Shown here in pieces: positions 34,305-42,880 of a stretch of DNA of 64,000 bases (position 1 is the first letter of the stretch; each line of letters opens with the position of its first letter). The stretch is from Bog-756 sp963828385 (GTDB lineage: Bacteria > Actinomycetota > Acidimicrobiia > Acidimicrobiales > RAAP-2): NCBI GenBank assembly GCA_963828385.1, contig CAWHEF010000002.1, positions 992,001 through 1,056,000 of the forward strand, in the 5' to 3' direction. The translations under genes were made by a program, and so were the position numbers. A model generated the notes under the pieces. The model had not been told where the DNA came from. It saw only the letters and a list, made by a program, of their open reading frames with translations, and did not search any database.

Positions 34305-35501
34305 GTGAAGGGCAAGCTCTCGGCACTCGCCGCCGCCGCCGTGGTCGCCGCTGCCGGCGTCATGGCGTCCGGCTGTGACGCGACCCCGACCGCGGCGTCG
34401 GCCAACGGCCAGAGCATCGACGTATCCGCGCTCAACACCCAGCTCCAAGCCTTGCAGCAGACGCCGGCCGGGACGTGCCTGCTCCAGATCGAAAGTGCGT
34501 CGGGGGCGGTGCCGGCGCAGGGCACCGGTGGGGACGGCACGTACCCGGTGGGCTACGCCAAGGCAGTGCTCGACAACCAGCTGGGCATCCTGCTGGCGGG
34601 GCAGTTCGCTTCCTCGTTGGGACTGGGCGTGACGGCATCGGAGCTGTCGGCGGCCCGATCCGAGCTCGCCTCATCCCTCAGCGGCGAGATCAACCAGCTC
34701 GTCCAGCAGGCAGGCTCGCAGGGGACCGCCTCGTACTGCCAGTCGAGCAACGGCTCGACGTTGACCGGCGACGAGCTCCTCTCCGCCCTTCCGGCGTCGG
34801 TCCGGGACCAGGAGATCCGGAACGAGGCGGTCAACCAACAGTTGCTGGCTCGCGGAGCCGACATCTCCGACAGCGCGGCCGCCGCGTACTACGCGGCGAA
34901 CCAGCCCCAGTTCACCACGGTGTGCGTGAGCGTGATCGTGACCGATACCCAGGACAAGGCCAACCAGCTGGCCGCCCAGATCGCCGGGGGGACGCCGTTC
35001 GCATCGGTGGCCAAGGCCAGCTCCATCGACGCCCAGACGGCGGCGAACGGTGGATCGGTGGGCTGTAACTTCACGCTGGCCGAGGTCGAGCAGAGCCTCC
35101 AGCTGGACTCGCTCGCCGCCGGACAGGCGATCCCGCCCATCCAGGACCCGGCTTCGGGTGAGTGGCTGATCTATCAGGTGGCGAGCGAGACGGTCGTGCC
35201 GCTGGCCCAGGCGATGCCGGCGGTCAAGCACCAGCTACTCGAGACGAGCAGCAACCTGAGAAGGGTCAACGCCGAATTCGAGGTGTTCGCCCGTCACTCC
35301 AACGTGTTCGTCGATCCCCGTTACGGGACGTGGAAGGGGACGTCGATCGCTGCTCCGCCCAATCCGGCTCCCCGCTTCCTCGCCGGCTACGCACCGAGTA
35401 CCCCTTCCCCCGGCTCCTCCGGCTCCTCCGGCTCCAACGCCACGAACGGCACCGGTTCAGCGTCGGGCTCTTCCGATGCCGGGTCCGCTGCCGGCGGCTG
35501 A
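34305..35501 (+). CDS. SurA/parvulin-like lipoprotein (peptidyl-prolyl isomerase family)
   Basis: A 398-residue lipoprotein. The signal ends with lipobox MASGC, so Cys near residue 24 is lipidated. A SurA_N-like helical region follows, with GQSIDVSALNTQLQAL. The parvulin-type rotamase segment lies at about 195-300: FTTVCVSVIVTDTQDKANQLAAQIAGGTPFASVAK, then NGGSVGCNF and the short LASGQ-like SLAAGQAIPPIQ. The C-terminal tail is Gly/Ser-rich. It should act as an extracytoplasmic chaperone. GTG start at 34305, likely leaderless. The downstream mazG fusion begins 18 nt later. Parvulin residues are partly degenerate, so chaperone activity without isomerisation is possible. Confidence 0.82.
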   Translation: MKGKLSALAAAAVVAAAGVMASGCDATPTAASANGQSIDVSALNTQLQALQQTPAGTCLLQIESASGAVPAQGTGGDGTYPVGYAKAVLDNQLGILLAGQFASSLGLGVTASELSAARSELASSLSGEINQLVQQAGSQGTASYCQSSNGSTLTGDELLSALPASVRDQEIRNEAVNQQLLARGADISDSAAAAYYAANQPQFTTVCVSVIVTDTQDKANQLAAQIAGGTPFASVAKASSIDAQTAANGGSVGCNFTLAEVEQSLQLDSLAAGQAIPPIQDPASGEWLIYQVASETVVPLAQAMPAVKHQLLETSSNLRRVNAEFEVFARHSNVFVDPRYGTWKGTSIAAPPNPAPRFLAGYAPSTPSPGSSGSSGSNATNGTGSASGSSDAGSAAGG

Positions 35502-35518
35502 CGGCGAGACACGCGGCG

Positions 35519-37028
35519 GTGCACACGACCGGACCCCGAGCCGGAGGTGGCCCCCGGATCGACGTGGTCGGGCTCGGACCGGCCGGTCCCGAGCTCATCA
35601 CGACGGGAGCGCAGACGCTCATGGCCGGAGCGGAGACCCTCGTCTTGAGGACCGCCCGACATCCCTCGGCTCGCGCTGTTCCCGACGCCCCGAGCTTCGA
35701 CCACCTCTACGAGGGGGTCACCACCTTCGAGGAGGTCTATTCGGCGATCGTGGACGAGCTCGTGTCACTGGCCAAAGGGCGCGGGTCGGTCGTCTACGCG
35801 GTGCCAGGCTCGCCTGCCGTGGCCGAACGATCCGTCGTCCTGCTCCGTGACCATCCCTTGGTGGTCGACGGTGACCTCGCCGTCAACGTCCACCCTGCCG
35901 TCTCCTTCGTGGACCTGGCCGTCGAGGTGCTCGGCGTCGATCCGGTCAGCGCAGGAGTCGCCCTGGTGGACGGCGAGTCGTTCTCGGTCGAGGCAGCCGG
36001 AAGCGCCGGTCCGCTCCTCGTCGCCCAGTGCTGGAGTCGGTCGGTGCTCTCGGCGATCAAGATCTCCGTCGATGTTGAACCGACGCCTCCGGTCACGATC
36101 CTCCATCATCTCGGACTGGACGACGAAGTGGTGCGGGAGGTGCCGTGGGAGGAGCTCGACCGAGCCATCGAGCCCGACCATTTGACCTCGCTCTGGATAC
36201 CCGAGCTTGCCGCCCCGGTCGCTTCCGAGCTGGTCCGGTTGGACGAGCTGGTCCGGGTGCTGAGAGCCAGGTGCCCGTGGGACCGGGACCAGACACACGG
36301 CTCCCTCGCCCGCCACCTGCTGGAGGAGTGCTACGAGCTGCTCGAAGCCATCGAGGACGTCACTGCCATGGACGCCGCGCCGGCCGAGGGTCGTTCCATA
36401 GATGCCGCCCACGCCGAGCGTCGCTCCATGGATGCCGCGCCGGCCGAACATCGCTCGGCCGAGGAGGAGATGGCGGTCTCCCACCTCGAGGAGGAGCTCG
36501 GCGACGTGCTGTTCCAGGTGTACTTCCACGCACTGCTCGCCACCGAGGCCGGACGGTTCACACTGGCCGATGTCGCCCGAGGGGTGCACGACAAGCTGGT
36601 GGCCCGGCATCCCCACGTGTTCGGGGAGGCGAGTGCCGAGACGCCCGAGCAGTTGGCGGCGAGCTGGGAGTCGTTGAAGAGAACCGAGAAGAACCGGACG
36701 AGCGTGACCGAGGGGATTCCCGATGCCCTTCCGTCGTTGGCGCTGGCGAACAAACTCCAGCGCAAGGCGCTCGCGGTCGGGGTCGAGCTCCCCACTCCAG
36801 CCCAGGAGGTGTCACGCATCATCGCCGCCCTGGCCGGGAACGTCCCCACCGAACGAGCTGCACCGGAGCGAGCACCCGAGGTCGAGGAGGCGAGCCCGAC
36901 AGCGCGTCGATGTTGGGTGACGTCCTGTTCGGCGTCTCGAACCTCGCCCGCGCCCTGGGTGTCGACGCCGAAGGCGCACTTCGTTTGCGCGCTGCGCGCT
37001 CCGCCAGGTCGTCGAAGCCCACGGCTGA
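35519..37028 (+). CDS. mazG: Tetrapyrrole-methylase-like/MazG fusion, C-terminal frameshifts
   Basis: A YabN-like fusion. Residues about 10-225 resemble the SAM-dependent tetrapyrrole methylase domain (IDVVGLGPAGPELIT, VVYAVPGSPAVAERS). Residues about 240-480 form MazG nucleotide pyrophosphohydrolase: LDELVRVLRARCPWDRDQTHGSL, LLEECYELLEAIED, EELGDVLFQVYFHA, the metal-binding EExxE/D helices, HPHVFGEA and SLKRTEKN. The last MazG helix (MLGDVLFGVSNLARALGVDAEGALR) is in another frame after about 36900, and a probable natural end (LRQVVEAHG, stop at 37026-37028) is in a third. So extra or missing bases occur near 36900 and 37000. A three-unit 30-bp repeat expands the first MazG linker. GTG start at 35519. 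Confidence 0.83.
36368..36457 (+). repeat. Three 30-bp in-frame repeats inside mazG
   Basis: Units at 36368-36397, 36398-36427 and 36428-36457 each encode a decapeptide of the form MDAAPAExRS. They sit between the LLEECYELLEAIED helix and the EEELGDVLF helix, lengthening the loop between two metal-binding helices by about 30 residues. Confidence 0.9.
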
Positions 37029-37151
37029 CCGCCGACACACCGGCGGGCACGCGGGCACGTGAGAGCGACCCGATGCCGCCTCCAAATGACCAGGTCCGGA
37101 GACCACCGAATGGTAGGTTTCTCACACCGTCGACAGGAGTGACCACTCATC

Positions 37152-38438
37152 GTGAGCGTCATCGAACAAGTCATCGGGCGCGAGGTGCTCGATTCGCGGG
37201 GGAACCCGACCGTCGAAGTTGAGGTAGTGCTCGACTCGGGCGCGGCGGGGCGGGCCATCGTCCCCTCAGGTGCCTCGACGGGAACGTTCGAGGCGGTCGA
37301 GTTGCGCGACGGCGGAGATCGCTTCGGCGGCAAGGGCGTGGCGGCCGCGGTCGGTCACGTCAACGGTGATATCGCCGAGATCCTCGAAGGCGCTGACGCC
37401 CTCGACCAACGAGGCGTGGATTTCGCCCTGATCGACGCTGACGGTACCCCCAACAAGGCCCGGCTCGGGGCAAACGCCATCCTCGGGGTGTCGCTGGCCA
37501 CGGCCAAGGCGGCTGCCTCCGAGGTCGGCCTGCCCCTGTTCCGGTACGTCGGCGGATCGGACGCCCACGTGCTCCCGGTACCGATGATGAACGTGGTCAA
37601 CGGCGGGGTGCACGCCGACAACTCGATCGACCTGCAGGAGTTCATGATCATGCCGGTGGGGGCGGCCTCGTTCACCGAGGCTGTGCAGTGGGGCGTCGAG
37701 ACGTACCACGCGCTGGCCAAGGTGCTCAAGACCCGGGGATTGTCGACGACGGTCGGCGACGAAGGCGGGTTCGCTCCCGACCTCGAGTCCAATGAGGACG
37801 CCGTGCGCGTGCTTGTCGAGGCGATCGAGCAGGCCGGCCGCGAACCCGGGGCGGAGATCGCCATTGCTGTCGATCCGGCCAGCAGCGAGCTGTACAAGGA
37901 CGGGAGCTACGTCCTCGCCGGCGAGGATCGCACGCTGTCCTCGGCCGGGATGGTGGAGTACTGGGTCGACCTGGTCGAGCGCTATCCGATCGTCTCCCTG
38001 GAGGACGGCATGGCCGAGGACGACTGGCATGGTTGGGCGGCGTTGACGGAGGCCCTCGGATCGCGGGTCCAGCTGGTCGGGGACGATCTCTTCGTGACCA
38101 ACGAGGATCGTCTCCAGCGTGGTGTTGACGAAGGGACCGCCAATGCCATCCTTATCAAGGTCAACCAGATCGGCACGTTGAGCGAGACCCTTGCCACGAT
38201 GAGGCTGGCGACCCGGTCGGCGTATGCGTGCGTGATCTCGCACCGCTCGGGTGAGACCGAGGACACGACCATCGCCGATCTGGCCGTGGGCACCAACTGC
38301 GGCCAGATCAAGTCGGGTGCGCCGGCCCGTTCCGACCGGGTGGCGAAGTACAACCAGCTCCTCAGGATCGAGGAGCTCCTCGGTGAGAGTGCCGCCTACT
38401 TGGGACGCGGAGCCCTGGCCACGAGGAGCGAACCCTGA
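37152..38438 (+). CDS. eno: Enolase
   Basis: A 428-residue enolase that interconverts 2-phosphoglycerate and phosphoenolpyruvate. Seen: VIGREVLDSRGNPTVEVEV, PSGASTGTFEAVELRDGG, NVVNGGVHADNSIDLQEFMI, TTVGDEGGFAPDL with the catalytic Glu, and the Mg ligands in AIAVDPASSELY, SLEDGMAEDDW and LVGDDLFVTN. The signature ILIKVNQIGTLSET and the catalytic lysine region SHRSGETED complete the barrel. The GTG at 37152 has GGAG about 13 nt upstream. Its stop overlaps the ATG of the next gene (TGATG). Confidence 0.97.
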   Translation: MSVIEQVIGREVLDSRGNPTVEVEVVLDSGAAGRAIVPSGASTGTFEAVELRDGGDRFGGKGVAAAVGHVNGDIAEILEGADALDQRGVDFALIDADGTPNKARLGANAILGVSLATAKAAASEVGLPLFRYVGGSDAHVLPVPMMNVVNGGVHADNSIDLQEFMIMPVGAASFTEAVQWGVETYHALAKVLKTRGLSTTVGDEGGFAPDLESNEDAVRVLVEAIEQAGREPGAEIAIAVDPASSELYKDGSYVLAGEDRTLSSAGMVEYWVDLVERYPIVSLEDGMAEDDWHGWAALTEALGSRVQLVGDDLFVTNEDRLQRGVDEGTANAILIKVNQIGTLSETLATMRLATRSAYACVISHRSGETEDTTIADLAVGTNCGQIKSGAPARSDRVAKYNQLLRIEELLGESAAYLGRGALATRSEP

Positions 38439-39274
38439 TGACGAGCGCCGCTGGCGGCCGTTCGCCGTCCGCCGGGCGGTCCCGCCGGCAAATATCTTCG
38501 CGGTCGACGCGGACCGCGTCCCGGTCGACGGGCACCGGTCGCCCGGCGCCGGGATCTCCGCGCTCGGTCAGCTCGGCCGGTCGGGCCGCATCTGGCCCGT
38601 TCGCCCCCTCGTCGGTGCTCGTCGGACCACGCAGTCCCAAGTCGCGAGCGGGGCGCTTCTCATGGAGAGGAGCCGCCAGGCGCGGCCGGGCCTCGACTGC
38701 TCCCAGAGGCGCCGGTGGGGGAGCGAAGAGGGCTCCCACCCAGACCGAACGGAGGAACCGGGTCCCGATCGCGCTGGCTGCGCTCGTGGCTGCCGTGGTG
38801 CTCGGCACGAGCTTTCCTCTCGCCTCGCTGCTCTCGCAGCACCGTCAGCAAGGTGCGGCTTCGGCGCAGCTGAGCAGGATCCGAGCCGAGAACGATGCGT
38901 TGGTGCGAGAGCAGAAGGCATTGAGCTCGCCGGCGGCCGTCAACGGGCTGGCGCGACAGGACTACCAGCTGGTCCAACCGGGCCAGACGCTCTATGACGT
39001 CCTTCCCTCCACCAAGCGAGGATCGGGCGGAGCGGACGGCACCATCGCGGCCACCGATCCGGGCCAACAGGCTCCCGTGCAGCCGTCCAAAGCGCCGGAC
39101 ATGTCGCCCGATCCCGCCCTGGTGCAACCGTCGGCCCCGCAATCCTCGACGTCGGCGGGCCCGGCCCGCAGCGCCCGTGGCGGCCGGACAGCGTCGGCGA
39201 GCAGCTCGCAACCAGCGTCGGCGCCCTCCAGCTTCTGGTCCCGGATCGGCAACACCCTCGAATTCTGGAAGTGA
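38438..39274 (+). CDS. FtsB/DivIC-family septum formation initiator
   Basis: A 278-residue membrane protein. A long basic Ser/Arg/Gly-rich N-terminus (about 1-105) precedes one transmembrane helix (PIALAALVAAVVLGTSFPLA). A short coiled coil follows (LSRIRAENDALVREQKALSS) and then the DivIC/FtsB motif LARQDYQLVQPGQTLYDVLP. The C-terminus is a Pro/Ser-rich tail. Family members bind FtsL and FtsQ in the divisome. Position after eno, with a TGATG overlap, and before DUF501 is the standard actinobacterial order, which strengthens the call. The disordered tails are longer than in the usual 100-200-residue proteins. Confidence 0.87.
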   Translation: MTSAAGGRSPSAGRSRRQISSRSTRTASRSTGTGRPAPGSPRSVSSAGRAASGPFAPSSVLVGPRSPKSRAGRFSWRGAARRGRASTAPRGAGGGAKRAPTQTERRNRVPIALAALVAAVVLGTSFPLASLLSQHRQQGAASAQLSRIRAENDALVREQKALSSPAAVNGLARQDYQLVQPGQTLYDVLPSTKRGSGGADGTIAATDPGQQAPVQPSKAPDMSPDPALVQPSAPQSSTSAGPARSARGGRTASASSSQPASAPSSFWSRIGNTLEFWK

Positions 39275-39765
39275 GGCGGGCCACGAGCCCTCCGGGACGC
39301 CTGGGCGGTGGCACCGTTTCCCCGGAGGACCTGCGGGCTGTTGCCGACCTGCTTGGAAGGAGTCCCCTCGGAGACTTCGAGGTCGTGGTGAGATCCGAAG
39401 ACGGCCGACCAGCGGTCATCGCTAACGCGCCCTTCCTGTACGACGGGACACCCATGCCCACGAGGTTCTGGCTGGTCGATCGGATCCTTCGAGAAGCGGT
39501 GAGCCGACTCGAATCCACCGGAGGTGTTCGCCAGGCGGAGTCAGCGGTCGGTGGGCGACGCGTCGCCGAGGCCCATGCCGACTACGCCCGGCTGCGCGAC
39601 CAACTCGTACCCTCCGATCATCGTGGGCCCAGGCCGACGGGAGGTGTCGGAGGCACTCGCGCCGGAGTCAAGTGCCTCCACGCCCACCTGGCCTGGTGGC
39701 TGGCGGGCGGGGACGATCCCGTCGGGGCATGGACCGCCGAGCACATAGGTCTCCGCCCGAGATGA
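39271..39765 (+). CDS. DUF501 family protein
   Basis: A 164-residue protein of the DUF501 family, unknown function. Diagnostic stretches: DLLGRSPLGDFEVVVR, VIANAPFLYDGTPMPTRFWLVD and the C-terminal GVKCLHAHLAWWLAGGDDPVG with conserved Cys, His and Asp. The GTG start overlaps the stop of the FtsB-like gene (GTGA), so the two are translationally coupled. It nearly always sits between ftsB and ppx/gppA in actinobacteria, as here. Confidence 0.93.
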   Translation: MRRATSPPGRLGGGTVSPEDLRAVADLLGRSPLGDFEVVVRSEDGRPAVIANAPFLYDGTPMPTRFWLVDRILREAVSRLESTGGVRQAESAVGGRRVAEAHADYARLRDQLVPSDHRGPRPTGGVGGTRAGVKCLHAHLAWWLAGGDDPVGAWTAEHIGLRPR

Positions 39766-39875
39766 GCGGACCGAGGTGACACGTTCCTCCGGCATGGACG
39801 GCAGAGTCGGTGCCGGCGCCACAGATCCGGCGCCACAGATGGTGATGCACCTGCCACGCGTGGTAGCAAGTGCAG

Positions 39876-40799
39876 ATGGATCTCCGGGGGGCAGTGGCGG
39901 CCGTCGACTGCGGCACCAACTCGACCCGGCTGCTCATCGTCGACGACCACGGCAGGACGCTCGAGCGCCAGATGCGGATCACCCGACTGGGTGAGGACGT
40001 CGATGAGAAGAGGGAGCTCGCACCCCAGGCGGTCCTGCGGACGGTGTCTGTCCTCCGAGAGTATCGGCAGCTCATGGACCAGGCGGGGGTGGAGCGAGGC
40101 CGGCTGGTGGCGACGTCCGCCGTGCGCGACTCCGCCAACGGCGACGAGTTCCTCGCCGCCGCCGGTGACTCGACCGGGCTCCGACCCGAGCTGCTCGACG
40201 GGCTCGATGAGGGTCGCCTGTCACTGGCGGGCGCCGTCGGCGATCTTGAACTCGCCGAAGGACCGTTCCTGGTGCTCGACATCGGCGGCGGCTCCACCGA
40301 GCTCGTAGCGGGCAGCGGGCCCGACGACCCCGATCTCTCCGTCGTCTCGCTGCAACTCGGCTGCGTCCGCCTGACCGAGCGGTATCTGCGCTCCGACCCT
40401 CCGACCGACGCCGAGCTGGAAGAAGCGGAGCAGGCGGTCGAACAGGCGCTGGCAGAGTCCAGCGATGACCACCCGGCACTTCTGACCGCCCACCGCCTCA
40501 TCGGGCTGGCGGGCACGGTGACCACGTTGGCGGCACTCGATATGGGTCTCGAGAAGTACGATCGGGAGCGGGTCCACCACTCGCTGCTTTCGGCGGAATC
40601 GGTCTCGGCGTGGTATCGCGCCCTGGCCGGCGAGGTACGCTCCGCCCGTTTGGACCGCGCCGGAATGGTCCCCGGCCGCGAGGACGTCATCGTTGCCGGT
40701 GCCTTGGTCCTCTCCTCGGTGATGAACCTGTTCGGCTTCGGTACCTGCGTCGTCTCCGAGGCGGACATCCTCGACGGCATGGTCGCCACTCTGTTGTGA
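39876..40799 (+). CDS. Ppx/GppA exopolyphosphatase family protein
   Basis: About 307 residues of the actin-like ASKHA fold. Motifs: VAAVDCGTNSTRLLIVD (phosphate 1 loop), the TSAVRDSAN motif, LVLDIGGGSTELV (phosphate 2), and GLAGTVTTLAALD. Family members hydrolyse polyphosphate or pppGpp; this single-domain length resembles mycobacterial Ppx1/Ppx2-type proteins. Start ATG 39876, or GTG 39870 two codons earlier. It ends the eno-ftsB-DUF501-ppx run. About 100 nt separate it from DUF501, so it may have its own promoter. Confidence 0.92.
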   Translation: MDLRGAVAAVDCGTNSTRLLIVDDHGRTLERQMRITRLGEDVDEKRELAPQAVLRTVSVLREYRQLMDQAGVERGRLVATSAVRDSANGDEFLAAAGDSTGLRPELLDGLDEGRLSLAGAVGDLELAEGPFLVLDIGGGSTELVAGSGPDDPDLSVVSLQLGCVRLTERYLRSDPPTDAELEEAEQAVEQALAESSDDHPALLTAHRLIGLAGTVTTLAALDMGLEKYDRERVHHSLLSAESVSAWYRALAGEVRSARLDRAGMVPGREDVIVAGALVLSSVMNLFGFGTCVVSEADILDGMVATLL

Positions 40800-40833
40800 G
40801 CGGACCACTCACATCATCGCAGCGCTGGGCTGG

Positions 40834-42033
40834 TCATCGCAGCGTCGGGGCACGGTCGGCTTCCTCGACCATCCCGCACGCCCGGAGGGTTCGGGCGATG
40901 AATCGATCGGTCGACCCGTACTCCGCTTCGGCGTAGGCCTGGCCTTGGGCCCCCAACACGGACCGCGTCTCTCCATCGAGAAGTGCTTCGACACAGAGGA
41001 CGAGCTCAGCCATGTCTTCGAACCACAGACCACCCCGGCCACGTTCGGCGTGCTCCCGGGCCCGGCTGTCGTGTGGAACCACGATCGGGGTGCCGTAGAG
41101 GAGGGACTCGATGCTCCGCCTGGCGAACAGGGCCCCAGGCCGGAGGTCCACGGTGACCCGCGCCCACGCCATCATCCTGGCCATGTCCGTCGAGCCACGG
41201 ATCGGTCCCCAGATGCGCCGGAAGCCCCGGTGCCAAGTCTGGAGACAGTCGGTATGCGAGACGGCCACCGTGGTCTCCGGGAACCGGAGTCGCAGCAGCC
41301 GGGCAGTCTCGGCGTCCTCGCCGTGATCGTCGGAAAGGGTCCCGGCGATGACGAAGACGTACTCCCTGTCGTAGACAGGATCATTGGGTTCGTCGAGCAC
41401 GCTGGTGTTCTTCGCCAGTGGCGCGCCCGCCTGGTGAACGGGACTGCTCACCTTGTGGCCGGCGAGCGCGGTCTGCTCGGTTGCCGTGGTGGTGAGCACG
41501 GCGTGCGCTCCATCGACCACGCGGTCGAAGTGCGAACAGTGGAGGCTGGCGTCGTGTGAGCCGAGCGCGACCACCGAGATCGGAGTCGTGTCTGCGGCGC
41601 CTGCAAGGGCACGACGCGCTCCGACGTTGCGATGACCTCCCACCACGACGTGGCACGGCGCCAGTCGAGCGACGACCTCCGATGCGCCGTCCCAGGGCTC
41701 GATGAGCCCGGAGTCGAGGAGGCGAGCCATGGACGGCGGAAGAGGAGCATTGCCGTCCAGACCCGCACCGACGATGCTTTCGACGAGCAGGTCGCGCCGG
41801 CTTTCGTTCGACGGATCGAGCGGATGACCGAGGGCGTGCACGGTGAACGCCCCATCGGCCGTCACTCCCGGGCCCCTTCCCTCGGGAGTGATGACGTGGA
41901 CGTCGGCGACGCAGGCGAGAGCACCTGCCACTTGGCGAAGGAACCAGCCGTCCTCGGTGCTCGACTCCCAGTGCGAGGCGAGCACGACGATGACCGGATC
42001 GTCTGCGGCCGGCGCCGCCCGATGGGCGGTCAT
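40834..42033 (-). CDS. Glycosyltransferase, GT-B-like
   Basis: A 399-residue protein. The C-terminal half has features of GT-B (GT4-type) enzymes: a Rossmann-like VFVIAGTLSDD, TTVAVSHTDC, then VTVDLRPGALFARRSIESLLYGTPIVVPHDSRAREHAERG, the usual sugar-nucleotide site, and a GGLWFEDMAELVLCVEALL end. The N-terminus starts VIVVLASHW followed by a variable acceptor domain. Sugar and acceptor are unknown. The ATG at 42033 has AGGA 9 nt upstream; a longer start would overlap the coiled-coil gene, which lies 49 nt upstream on the same strand. Both are probably one transcript. Confidence 0.78.
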   Translation of the reverse strand: MTAHRAAPAADDPVIVVLASHWESSTEDGWFLRQVAGALACVADVHVITPEGRGPGVTADGAFTVHALGHPLDPSNESRRDLLVESIVGAGLDGNAPLPPSMARLLDSGLIEPWDGASEVVARLAPCHVVVGGHRNVGARRALAGAADTTPISVVALGSHDASLHCSHFDRVVDGAHAVLTTTATEQTALAGHKVSSPVHQAGAPLAKNTSVLDEPNDPVYDREYVFVIAGTLSDDHGEDAETARLLRLRFPETTVAVSHTDCLQTWHRGFRRIWGPIRGSTDMARMMAWARVTVDLRPGALFARRSIESLLYGTPIVVPHDSRAREHAERGRGGLWFEDMAELVLCVEALLDGETRSVLGAQGQAYAEAEYGSTDRFIARTLRACGMVEEADRAPTLR

Positions 42034-42082
42034 GGCGTCGTTCCTGGTGGACGGCCGGTTCCGGCCGGATGCGACGCTCTGC

Positions 42083-42616
42083 TCAAGAGGACGACTGGTC
42101 GGTCGAGCGCTCGGATGAGCGATCACCCGGGCTTCGGTGCACGTTGTTCAGGCCCGCTGTGCCGTCGGCAGGCGGAGCGCCGTCTGAACCCAGCCAGATG
42201 GCGAGCTCGGTCAAGTTGGCCGCCTCGGCGTTCTGGCGCGAGATCATGGCCTCGTGGAGCTGCTCACAACAGGTGGCGAGCTCGTCGCAGCGTTTTTCGA
42301 GAGCGTCGTTGGCCCGGACCATGTTTGCCAGCAGTTCACGTTCTTCCCGCAGATAGGAGCCGAGGACCCGGTACGTGAGGCGGCCGAACAGCCCGATCAG
42401 CTTTCCCCGGGGGCCCGAGACGGGTTGGGACGGCGTGAACGTGTCGGGCAACGCCCAGTGGCCATGGAGGAACTGGAGGTACGGCCGCGACCTGCTCTGC
42501 TCGGTGAGGCGGATCGGCGCTCTCTCGTCTGCCGGGAGCGGCTCCCAGGCAAGGTGCCTCCGGCTCTCCTTGAGCGTCTTCAGCACCTGTTCAGGCTCGA
42601 GCGCCGATGGTGTCAC
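42083..42616 (-). CDS. Coiled-coil protein of the polysaccharide cluster
   Basis: A 177-residue protein of unknown function. The N-terminal third carries WEPLPADERAPIRL, and a weakly hydrophobic patch (LIGLFGRLTYRVLGSYL) follows. Then comes a coiled-coil segment (about 95-140): EERELLANMVRANDALEKRCDE and onward, with two adjacent cysteines. The tail is Ser/Asp-rich. Small proteins of this layout often precede glycosyltransferase or methyltransferase genes in actinobacterial surface-glycan loci. The GTG at 42616 has a strong GGAGGAA 8 nt upstream, supporting real translation. It leads the transcript with the downstream glycosyltransferase. Confidence 0.62.
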   Translation of the reverse strand: MTPSALEPEQVLKTLKESRRHLAWEPLPADERAPIRLTEQSRSRPYLQFLHGHWALPDTFTPSQPVSGPRGKLIGLFGRLTYRVLGSYLREERELLANMVRANDALEKRCDELATCCEQLHEAMISRQNAEAANLTELAIWLGSDGAPPADGTAGLNNVHRSPGDRSSERSTDQSSS

Positions 42617-42880
42617 GGTGGAGTTCCTCCTGGTCTTCGCGGTCGATTGTAGACGTCGGTCGGACCATGTCCGGAGCTCCGCCGAGGGTCGGAATCCCAG
42701 AGGCGTTTGCTAGGGTTCACCCTGTCACCCCTCGGCACGTTCGGCAATGTCCGTCGTCGGGCGAGCAGGGATCCCACGGCTCCCTGTCGCCGGTCGTCCT
42801 AGGTCGTCCTGGTCACCGGACGTCGGAGTGTCGCCCTGTCGGAGACCGAGAACATCCTCGCCTCTCGCCCCGGAGGTTCG

